This document shows positions 1 through 6,796 of a DNA stretch of 64,000 nt, in pieces; the stretch's first letter is position 1; each line of letters begins with the position of its first letter. This DNA is from DATHRK01 sp035465395 (GTDB lineage: Bacteria > Gemmatimonadota > Gemmatimonadetes > Longimicrobiales > RSA9): NCBI GenBank assembly GCA_035465395.1, contig DATHRK010000006.1, positions 73,730 through 137,729 on the forward strand. The letters run 5' to 3'. A program made the translations under genes and the position numbers. Below the pieces are notes generated by a model, which ran no database searches, was not told the origin of the DNA, and worked only from the letters and a program-made list of their open reading frames with translations.

Positions 1-397
1 GCTCGTAGCTCCGCGCGCCGAAACCCGTGATCACGCCGACCGCGTGGGCGGCCAGCAGGGACCGCCGACGCGTCCGTGACCTGGCCGCCAGATTGGTCAG
101 GTGCACCTCCACGTACGGCCGGTCCACGCCGACCAGGGCGTCCAGCAACGCCACGCTCGTGTGCGTGTAGGCCGCCGCGTTCACGACGTAGCCCGCGAGG
201 CTCGGTGCACCGTCACGGACCCAGTCCAACAGGATCCCCTCGTGGTTGGACTGCAGCGTATCGAGCTCCACGCCGAGCTCCTCCGCCAGGTCGCGGAGCC
301 GGCTATCGATCTCCGCCAGCGTCGTCGTCCCGTACAGATCCGGCTGCCGTGTCCCGAGAAGATCCAGATTGGGACCGTGCAGGACGCCTACCCTCAT
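1..397 (-). CDS. aroQ: 3-dehydroquinate dehydratase, type II (partial, C-terminus outside window)
   Basis: Converts 3-dehydroquinate to 3-dehydroshikimate in the shikimate pathway (cytosolic). 132 codons are visible; the family is usually about 145-150 residues, so only the last turn or so is missing. Seen in order: GPNLDLLGTRQPDLYG at the N-terminus (the mobile lid with its Arg and Tyr), QSNHEG, NAAAYTHTS (substrate-binding Asn and catalytic His) and EVHLTN (second His). The usual Pro of NPxAYTHTS is Ala here, and the usual Arg of ALRDAL is Leu, so two conserved positions are changed while the catalytic ones are kept. The ATG at 397-395 overlaps the TGA of the upstream TPR gene as ATGA, so the two are translationally coupled. 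Confidence 0.93.
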   Translation of the reverse strand, partial: MRVGVLHGPNLDLLGTRQPDLYGTTTLAEIDSRLRDLAEELGVELDTLQSNHEGILLDWVRDGAPSLAGYVVNAAAYTHTSVALLDALVGVDRPYVEVHLTNLAARSRTRRRSLLAAHAVGVITGFGARSYE

Positions 398-2796
398 TTC
401 TTGAGACTCCGCAGCCAGGACCGGAACACCTCGACCTCTTCGTCGTCCGACGCCTCGTCGCCAGCAGCCGTCGGCCCGGAGTCCCCCTCAACCGACGCGT
501 CGAGGAGCGATCGCGCCAGATCCCCCAGGTCGCCGCCGGCCGATTCGCGGACGCGCGTGCCCGGCCCCGGGCTTTCGGCGGACGGCCCGGGGGTCGCGCT
601 CGGCCCGGCCTGTGGCTCGCTCGAAACGGCCGCAGCGGGCTGGATCCGGTCGGCCTCTCCGAGCTCGAGGATCGGCGCCGTAGGCTCGGCGCCCCCCGCG
701 CCCGACGACGGGCTTGCGGCCCACGGCTCGGCTTCGAGGTCGAACGGCTCCGGCGCGGGGGCGGCCGCAGGGGCGCGTTCGACCGCGGGAGGCGGAGGTA
801 CGGTCCGACTCGCGTCCTCCGGCGGGGGAGCGGTCGTCGCGGCCGGTGTTGGCTCCTCCTCGGCAGGCGGGCGCGCATCCGCGGACGGATCCGCCCGCTC
901 CGGACTCCACGGCGTCACCGGCGTCGCCGGGCCGACCGCGGGCTCCCAGCCGATCACGCCGCGCAGCAGGTCGCGAATGCTCGAGGCGCCATCGTCCTCA
1001 CCGGCGAGCGCGCCGGCCAGCTCGGCGGCGAGGGCGTCCCGGGCGTCGGGTGCAGCGGGGGCTTCCGGAACGTCGCGGAAGTCGGGGAGGTCAGCCGCGC
1101 CGGAGATGTCAGAGGCCGCCGGCGCGATGCCGACGGACCCATCGTCGTCGCCTGCCGACTCGAAGACGGGGGCCAGATCGAGCGTGTCGGGCAGATCCGC
1201 GCCGACCTCCGACCCGCTGAACGCCGAGGGCAGCTCCGGTACGGGCGCGTCCGGAGCCGCATCGGACCCGGTCGGGTAAGCCTCGCGGTCCCCGGCCGCG
1301 ATCCCGGCGGTCTCCGCGACTTCGGGGCCGCCGAGAGGACTGGCGGCATCCGTTCCGCCGTAGGGAATCGAGAACCCCCCCGCCTCTTCGAGCGGGGGCC
1401 CCGGTTCCGCGTCCTCCTCCGCCCAGGCTTCGACGGTGGGCGGCTCGTCAGCCGGGCCCGTCGCGAAGAGCTCCTCGAATTCCTCGCCCGTCCACGGCGC
1501 GCCCGGCTCTTCGGCCTGGGGCTGGAGCGGCGGTGTGCGGTCTCCGGCCGGATCGTCGCCGCGCTCCACGGCCCCCGGGTCCAGCCACGCGGCTCCTACC
1601 TCGACGGCGTCCTCGGCGCCGTAGGCGTCGGGCTCGGCGAAGGTAATCGGCTCGGGCTCCGGCGGTACCGCCTCGGCCGGAACCTCCAGTTCCTGCCACG
1701 TGCCGGCGTCCGACTCGAGTTCTTCCTCGTCGGTCGGTGCTGGGACCGACGCGGCCTGGTCTCCACCGCCGCCCTGCGGTTGGGTAGGCACCGTCGGCGC
1801 GGCCGCGCCGGCTACGTCCCCCCACTCCGGCCGCACGGGCTCGCCCTCGCCCGCGGCCACCCTGGCCTCCGCCTCCTGGAGCTTGGTCTGGAGCCGAAGG
1901 TTAGCGGGGCTCCGCTCGACCAGACGGCGGTAGACTTCGGCGGCCCGCCTGTGGAGTCCCTGTGCCGCATAGAGGTCGCCGAGGGTCTCGGTTTCGACGC
2001 CCGCCAGGTCCGATGGCACGTCGGCTCCGGGCAGGTCCGGGTCGAGCTCAGGCCAGCCTTCTCCGGGTGACGCGTCGTCGCCCGCCACGACCTCGGTGCC
2101 GGGATCGTGCAGGGGCGCGTCGTCCCCGGAGGACTCGACGCCGACGGTGGTCAATTCCAGCGCTGTGGTCGGAAGGTCCAGCAGCGGCAGGCCGTCCGCG
2201 GCTTCGAGTCCCGTGTCGCCATCCGTCTCTGCCAACGGCCGGGCCGGGCGCAGCGGCTCCTCCTCGAAGGGATCGTCGAGGGGTCGGGGCTCCACCGGCG
2301 ACGTTGATACGGCGTCCCCGGCTGCGCCACCCAGCGCGCCGGCCGCGTGCTGCGCGGCCTCCTCTTCCTCTTCGGGCGGCGGAACCGCCGGGGCGCTGAG
2401 AACGGCGATGCGCTCCTCCACGTCCTCGTCCCCGGGCTCCAGCGAGGCCAGCGCCGACCAGTGCGCGAGGGCTTCTTCCCGACGGCCGCCCTCGTCCGCG
2501 GCCACGGCGAGGCGACGCAACGCGATCATGTTGTGCGGATCGAGCTCGAGGACGCGTGCGAACGATCGCTCGGCTGCGGCCGCCTCCCCGAGGTCCTCCA
2601 GGACGCGGCCCATCACGACGTGAGCGCTGGCGTAGTCCGGATGCTCGGTGAGGCCCCTGCGGAGGAGCTCCCTGGCCCGGGCCGCGTCACCGGCCCGTCG
2701 GTAGGCTTCTGCGAGGTGGGTGAAGACGCGGCCGCGCGGGTTCTCGGCGTGCATCGCCTCGAGTCGCGCGATTTCCTCGTTACTGGCTCGGGCCAT
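394..2796 (-). CDS. large TPR protein with long acidic disordered region
   Basis: 800 residues. Residues 1-150 hold about three tetratricopeptide repeats (LAEAYRRAGD, MGRVLEDLGEAAAAERSFARVL). A further TPR pair lies near residues 260-310 (LGDLYAAQGLHRRAAEVYRR). The rest is strongly acidic and rich in Ala, Pro, Glu and Asp, with no recognisable fold. The C-terminus is a short ordered-looking tail, EVEVFRSWLRSLKK. No signal peptide or membrane segment is seen, so a cytosolic scaffold is the likeliest role; function unknown. The ATG at 2796 was chosen because the TPR starts directly after it and GAGAGGA precedes it, although the spacing is very short. It is the first gene after a strong promoter and is coupled to aroQ by ATGA. 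Another TPR/acidic protein of similar design lies at 6797-9235. Confidence 0.8.
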   Translation of the reverse strand: MARASNEEIARLEAMHAENPRGRVFTHLAEAYRRAGDAARARELLRRGLTEHPDYASAHVVMGRVLEDLGEAAAAERSFARVLELDPHNMIALRRLAVAADEGGRREEALAHWSALASLEPGDEDVEERIAVLSAPAVPPPEEEEEAAQHAAGALGGAAGDAVSTSPVEPRPLDDPFEEEPLRPARPLAETDGDTGLEAADGLPLLDLPTTALELTTVGVESSGDDAPLHDPGTEVVAGDDASPGEGWPELDPDLPGADVPSDLAGVETETLGDLYAAQGLHRRAAEVYRRLVERSPANLRLQTKLQEAEARVAAGEGEPVRPEWGDVAGAAAPTVPTQPQGGGGDQAASVPAPTDEEELESDAGTWQELEVPAEAVPPEPEPITFAEPDAYGAEDAVEVGAAWLDPGAVERGDDPAGDRTPPLQPQAEEPGAPWTGEEFEELFATGPADEPPTVEAWAEEDAEPGPPLEEAGGFSIPYGGTDAASPLGGPEVAETAGIAAGDREAYPTGSDAAPDAPVPELPSAFSGSEVGADLPDTLDLAPVFESAGDDDGSVGIAPAASDISGAADLPDFRDVPEAPAAPDARDALAAELAGALAGEDDGASSIRDLLRGVIGWEPAVGPATPVTPWSPERADPSADARPPAEEEPTPAATTAPPPEDASRTVPPPPAVERAPAAAPAPEPFDLEAEPWAASPSSGAGGAEPTAPILELGEADRIQPAAAVSSEPQAGPSATPGPSAESPGPGTRVRESAGGDLGDLARSLLDASVEGDSGPTAAGDEASDDEEVEVFRSWLRSLKK

Positions 2797-3010
2797 TCCT
2801 CTCGCAGGATCGAAGGCTAGGTCGCCGTCTGGACACCGCTGGCGTCGAACAGAGCGGAGAACCGAGGTCCGGCCCGCTGCCTCGGCCCCCGAGTGACTGG
2901 CGACCGGTGCCGCACCTGCCGGGGCACACCCCAAGCGGACGGCACCGCTCCGCGCGGCGTGCACTACGGAATCGCCTCTCGGACGCGATACGGCTGGGGA
3001 GCGACCGCGC

Positions 3011-3040
3011 AAGATAGACGAGGCGCCGAAGTCGTGTCAA
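3011..3040 (-). promoter_or_regulatory. sigma70-type promoter for the TPR-aroQ operon
   Basis: On the minus strand: a consensus -35 TTGACA (3040-3035), an 18-base spacer and a -10 TATCTT (3016-3011). It points toward the TPR gene. The -35 is perfect and the -10 matches four of six positions. Confidence 0.6.
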
Positions 3041-3058
3041 CGCGCTCTTCGGCCCGCC

Positions 3059-3087
3059 TTGAACGTTGCCCTGAACCGATTTACAAT
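3059..3087 (+). promoter_or_regulatory. sigma70-type promoter for the PpiD/SurA-like gene
   Basis: A -35 TTGAAC (3059-3064), a 17-base spacer and a -10 TACAAT (3082-3087), about 50 bases upstream of the ATG. It lies back-to-back with the minus-strand promoter; the two -35 boxes are only about 18 bases apart, so the two may share regulation. Confidence 0.65.
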
Positions 3088-3138
3088 TTACGGTTCCGCC
3101 CGAGCGGGCGACACGGCCTTTACCGTAGGGACGCGACG

Positions 3139-4998
3139 ATGGTGATGAACAAGATGCGCGAGTGGACCAAATGGATCATGGTCCTGACGGCCCTCGCGTT
3201 CGGCGCCCTCATGTTCTTCGAGTGGGGGATGGACGCGAGCGGACAGTCGGCGCTCGCGATGGGTGGGGGCGAGATGGGACGCGTCAACGGCGACCCGATC
3301 AGCTACGAGGCCTGGCTGCCCGCGTACCAGCTTCTCTACGACCAGAGGCAGGAGGCGTCGGGCCGGCCCCTGACCTCGGCCGAGGCGCGCCAGATAGAGG
3401 ACGAGACCTGGGAGCAGCTGATCTCCCAGGTGCTGGTGCGGCAGGAGTTGGCGCGTCGCGATATCGACGTGAGCGATGAGGAGATCCGCCAGGCGGCCCG
3501 GTTCGCGCCTCCGGCCTCGCTCCGCAACGACCCGCTATTCCAGACCGACGGCCAGTTCGACCTGAACAAGTACCACCAGTACCTGGCCTCGCCGGCGGTG
3601 GACCCCCGCCTGCTCGCCCAGTTGGAGGCGTACTATCGCGACCGCATCCCGCAGGCCAAGCTGCTCCAGCAGCTCGCCACCGGAGTGTGGGTGTCCGACG
3701 CGGAGCTGTGGGTGGCCTTCCGCGACCGCAACGAGACCGCCGAGGTCGAGTACGTGGTGGTCGACCCCGCCGAGGTGATAGCGGACGGTCGAGTGGAGGT
3801 CAGCGACGACGAGGTAGCACGCTACTACCGCGATCATCGCGAGGACTATCGCGACGCGGCGTCCGCGCAGATCAAGATCGCAGCGATCGACAAGACGCCC
3901 ACGGCCGTGGACACCGCCGCCGCGCTCGAACGGGTCGCCGCGTTGCGCCAGGAAATCCTGGAAGGCGCCGACTTCGCCGACGTCGCTACGCGGGAGTCGG
4001 CCGACCCCGTCTCCGCTCAGGTCGGGGGCGACCTCGGTTCCTTCACCCGCGGGCAGATGGTGCCGGCGTTCGACCAGGCTGTATTCACGCAACCCGTCGG
4101 CGAGCTGGGCGAGCCCGTGCTCTCGCAGTTCGGCTACCACCTGATCGAGGTCACCGAGCGCGACGGAGACACCGCCAACGCGCGTCACATCTTGATTCCC
4201 ATCGAGCTGACCTTCGAGTCCGAGGACCGGATCCTGGCCCTCGTGGATTCGCTCGCCGACCTGGTCGAGGATATGCCGCTGGACTCGGCGGCCGCGCGCC
4301 TCGACCTGGCGACACGTGTCGCCACGATCCGGGCCGACCAGCCGGTCGTCCCCGGCCTCGGCCCCCTCGACGAGGCGGTCGACTGGGTGTTCGAGGACCC
4401 GGAGAGCGAGGAGGTCCCGGTAAGCCCCGACTTCGAGAACGACCTCGTCTACTACGTGGTCGAGATCGTGAGCCAACAGCCGGAAGGGGTTCGACCGCTC
4501 GAGGCCGTCGCCGATGGGATCCGGGCGCGGCTGGTGGCCGAGCGCCGCACGGACCTCGCCCGGGCCGAGGCCACGACCATGCTGGAAAGGGCGCGGTCCG
4601 GAGGCGGGCTAGAGGCGCTCGCGGGCGACGGGCTAGAGGTGCGGACGGCCGGACCGTTCACCCGCATGGATTTCGTGCCGGATCTCGGGCAGGCGACCCA
4701 GGCCATCGGCGCCTCGTTCGGCTTGCCGCTGGGCTCCATCGGCGGCCCGTTCGACGCCGCCGGCGGCCGGCTCGTCCTGCTGCGTGCGGTGGCTCGGGAA
4801 GCCGCCGACCGCGCTCAATGGGAGGCTCAGAAGGATCTGCAGCGCGCCCGCGCGGCGGAGCAGCGCCAGCAGGCGATCGTCTCGGCGTACCTGAACGACC
4901 TTCGGGAAGCCGCCGACATCGACGACAACCGCGAAGCGGTGCTGCGGCCGCCCGATACCGGGCAGCAGGGGCTAGGCGGGGGCCTGTTCGGCAGCTGA
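3139..4998 (+). CDS. PpiD/SurA-like peptidyl-prolyl isomerase, membrane-anchored foldase
   Basis: 619 residues. A short basic N-terminus (NKMREWTKW) precedes one membrane helix at about residues 13-30, so the body faces the periplasm as in PpiD. A SurA_N-like helical domain follows (NGDPISYEAW, SQVLVRQELARR). A parvulin (PPIC) domain lies at about 225-330, with GADFADVA, GGDLGSFTRGQMVPAFDQA and FGYHLIEV. A second, degenerate parvulin-like stretch follows, from RHILIPIELTF. By family it folds newly exported outer-membrane proteins, which fits the LptD, BamD, Tol-Pal and SecA genes in the window. The start at 3139 is preceded by TAGGGA and a sigma70 promoter; the ATG at 3145 is an alternative. 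The gene stands alone, ending at a hairpin terminator. Confidence 0.88.
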   Translation: MVMNKMREWTKWIMVLTALAFGALMFFEWGMDASGQSALAMGGGEMGRVNGDPISYEAWLPAYQLLYDQRQEASGRPLTSAEARQIEDETWEQLISQVLVRQELARRDIDVSDEEIRQAARFAPPASLRNDPLFQTDGQFDLNKYHQYLASPAVDPRLLAQLEAYYRDRIPQAKLLQQLATGVWVSDAELWVAFRDRNETAEVEYVVVDPAEVIADGRVEVSDDEVARYYRDHREDYRDAASAQIKIAAIDKTPTAVDTAAALERVAALRQEILEGADFADVATRESADPVSAQVGGDLGSFTRGQMVPAFDQAVFTQPVGELGEPVLSQFGYHLIEVTERDGDTANARHILIPIELTFESEDRILALVDSLADLVEDMPLDSAAARLDLATRVATIRADQPVVPGLGPLDEAVDWVFEDPESEEVPVSPDFENDLVYYVVEIVSQQPEGVRPLEAVADGIRARLVAERRTDLARAEATTMLERARSGGGLEALAGDGLEVRTAGPFTRMDFVPDLGQATQAIGASFGLPLGSIGGPFDAAGGRLVLLRAVAREAADRAQWEAQKDLQRARAAEQRQQAIVSAYLNDLREAADIDDNREAVLRPPDTGQQGLGGGLFGS

Positions 4999-5021
4999 GC
5001 CTGCCGGAAACCGAACGCGCG

Positions 5022-5053
5022 AAGGGCCCGGGGCACGCGTCCCCGGGCCCTTT
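5022..5053. terminator. perfect 12-bp hairpin terminator between convergent genes
   Basis: AAGGGCCCGGGG at 5022-5033 pairs perfectly with CCCCGGGCCCTT at 5041-5052 across a 7-base loop. A short T tail follows (TTTCT on plus), and A residues at the other end give a weak T tail on minus. It lies between the foldase gene (plus) and tatA (minus), so it may serve both. Confidence 0.8.
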
Positions 5054-5073
5054 CTACATCCCTCCGTCGACGC

Positions 5074-5373
5074 CTAGTCCGAGCCGCCGGTGGTGCTCCG
5101 CGGCTCCTCCACCGGCGGCGCCGCGGCCGGCTGCGCCGGCTCCGAGGCCGCGGGCGGCGCGACCGTCGGACGCGCCTGCGCGGGCGGCACCTCGCGGCGC
5201 TCGGGTTCGGTCGACCGGGCGACGTCGGCGTGGATCTCCGACACCGACGACTTGAACTCGCGGATCCCCTTGCCGAGAGACGCGCCGATCTCCGGGAGAC
5301 GCTTCGCGCCGAAGACGAGCAGCACGATGAGGAGAATGATGATCAGTTCGGTAGGGCCGAGACCGAATGGCAT
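5074..5373 (-). CDS. tatA: Sec-independent protein translocase subunit TatA
   Basis: 99 residues. The N-terminal membrane helix (PTELIIILLIVLLVFGAKRLPEIG) runs straight into the FGAKRLPE hinge and an amphipathic helix (SLGKGIREFKSSV), the TatA signature. The tail is Pro/Ala/Glu-rich. With TatC it forms the pore exporting folded twin-arginine proteins. It has an excellent ribosome site, GGGAGGA seven bases before the ATG. tatC is at 14660-15469, so the two are split by about 9 kb, and no tatB is seen. Confidence 0.93.
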   Translation of the reverse strand: MPFGLGPTELIIILLIVLLVFGAKRLPEIGASLGKGIREFKSSVSEIHADVARSTEPERREVPPAQARPTVAPPAASEPAQPAAAPPVEEPRSTTGGSD

Positions 5374-5399
5374 GACAGGTCCTCCCTGGCAGCAGCCTG

Positions 5400-5705
5400 C
5401 TAATAGAGCCAGGAGCGCGCCACCAGGGCGGCTCCCAGTATACCCACAAGGCTCAAGATGTTGACGTTCAGCGTCAAGGGGCCGAGGACCAGCGCGATAG
5501 CGCCCACGTCGACTCCGAGCGGGCCCAGCGAGGCCGAGGCGGACGTCGTCAGAAGGGTTCGAGTGGCGCTTTCCGGCATGAAGAGCACCACCAAGCGCGT
5601 CAGCAAGGCGCCCACGACGAGGCCCGCGACGACCACCCAGAAGGGCCGCATGCCGGACAGACGCCTGGGCGCGATCGCCGAGCCGCCGATGCCGAGTCCC
5701 GCCAT
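5400..5705 (-). CDS. DUF4321-like small membrane protein
   Basis: 101 residues with two hydrophobic segments: FWVVVAGLVVGALLTRLVVLF and, at the C-terminus, LNVNILSLVGILGAALVARSWL. The layout of helix, a Gly/Leu linker with LGVDVGAIALVLGPLTL, then a second helix resembles DUF4321 proteins. I recall that family but cannot check it here. Function unknown. It lies 26 bases upstream of tatA and 39 bases downstream of the polyprenyl synthase on the same strand, so probably the same transcript. Neither the ATG at 5705 nor the internal ATG at 5651 (MRPFWVV) has a good ribosome site. Confidence 0.65.
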   Translation of the reverse strand: MAGLGIGGSAIAPRRLSGMRPFWVVVAGLVVGALLTRLVVLFMPESATRTLLTTSASASLGPLGVDVGAIALVLGPLTLNVNILSLVGILGAALVARSWLY

Positions 5706-5744
5706 GCTATGCCGCCGGCAAGGCGGCGAGCCGCCGCTGGGACA

Positions 5745-6731
5745 TCAGGCCCTCCTGTCGACGACGTAGGACACGGCGAGTCTGAGGCCGTCGGCCGATT
5801 CGCCCGGCGGAACGGCCTCCAGCGCCGCCAGCGCGGCGTCCCCATAGCCCCGCGCGCGCTCCATGGCGAGCTGCACGCCGCCCCTGGCGTGCACGATCTC
5901 GGTCACCCGGGCGATTCCTTCGTCGGTCGGCGCGCCGTCCGCGAAGAACGCCTCCACTTCCCTCCGCTCGGCGGCGTCCATGCGTGGCAGCGCCTCGATG
6001 AGCGGCAGCGTCACCTTGTGTTCGCGCAGGTCGTGCCCGCTCGGCTTGCCGGTGGCTTTCTCCGTCGCGACGTAGTCGATCACGTCGTCCACGATCTGAA
6101 ACGCCATGCCGAGCTCGTGTCCGTACGTCGTCAACGCTTCGCGGTGCGCCCCTCCCCCCACGAGCGCCCCTAGCTCGCAGGAGGCCGCGATGAGCGAAGC
6201 GGTCTTCGATGCGATCAGGCGGTAGTAGGCTTCTTCGTCCAGGTCCAGCGTGTCCGCGGCGTGCAGCGCCCGCAGCTCGCCCACGCTCATGCGATTCGCC
6301 GCGCGGGCGAGCACGCCGATCTGCTCCAGATCTCCCAGCTCCGCCAGCCGCGCGACCGAGCGGCTGTACAGGAAGTCGCCCATGATGATTGCGGTGCGGT
6401 GATTCCAGAGTGCGTTCACCGTGGGCATCCCGCGGCGCATGACCGAGTGGTCGACCGCGTCGTCGTGTACCAGCGTCGCGAGGTGCACGAGCTCGACGAG
6501 CGCGGCGACCGTCTGGGCGGTCTCGACCTCGGCTCCCTGGACCCGGCTCGACAGCAGCACGAGCGTCGGCCGGAAGAGCTTACCGCGCTTGAGGAGGATG
6601 TAATCGCTGACGTCGGCCAGGGGCCGATAGTCGGAGACGGCGATCCGTCGCATCTCGCGCACGACCCCTTCGAGGCTCTCCCGCACGGGGTCTTGAATCG
6701 TGGCCAGCCCCGGCGGGACGGTCGTCAGCAT
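5745..6731 (-). CDS. polyprenyl diphosphate synthase (trans, long chain)
   Basis: 328 residues. Condenses isopentenyl diphosphate onto an allylic primer to make the side chain of a quinone, probably menaquinone in this kind of organism. Both aspartate motifs of the family are present: HDDAVDHS (about residue 88) as the first DDxxD and QIVDDVIDYV (about 215) as the second. GKLFRP near residue 50 binds isopentenyl diphosphate. Length fits hepta- to nonaprenyl synthases, and chain length cannot be told by eye. The start MLTTVPP gives normal family spacing to the first motif. It is the first of a run with the DUF4321 gene and tatA, 65 bases after the TPR gene. Confidence 0.9.
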   Translation of the reverse strand: MLTTVPPGLATIQDPVRESLEGVVREMRRIAVSDYRPLADVSDYILLKRGKLFRPTLVLLSSRVQGAEVETAQTVAALVELVHLATLVHDDAVDHSVMRRGMPTVNALWNHRTAIIMGDFLYSRSVARLAELGDLEQIGVLARAANRMSVGELRALHAADTLDLDEEAYYRLIASKTASLIAASCELGALVGGGAHREALTTYGHELGMAFQIVDDVIDYVATEKATGKPSGHDLREHKVTLPLIEALPRMDAAERREVEAFFADGAPTDEGIARVTEIVHARGGVQLAMERARGYGDAALAALEAVPPGESADGLRLAVSYVVDRRA

Positions 6732-6796
6732 CGGCTCCGGGCGTCTCCTTCGTGGGTCGGAAAGGGCCGCCAAAGTACGAGCACCCCCCGGGACTG

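Larger units (their letters stand above)
2797..3138. other. divergent intergenic region with long leader for the TPR-aroQ operon
   Basis: 342 bases between the divergent TPR gene and the foldase gene. Two outward-facing promoters sit at 3011-3040 and 3059-3087. If the minus promoter is used, the TPR mRNA starts near 3004 and carries a leader of about 208 nucleotides. The leader is GC-rich and has several short hairpins, for example GGGG-TGTG-CCCC, but I recognise no riboswitch class. The minus-strand frame is open upstream of 2796, but the proposed transcription start would exclude any start codon at 3012. Confidence 0.5.

Noticed and set aside
2797..3004. Riboswitch in the TPR-aroQ leader
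   Set aside because: Several short hairpins but no recognisable class motif, for example no B12 box.
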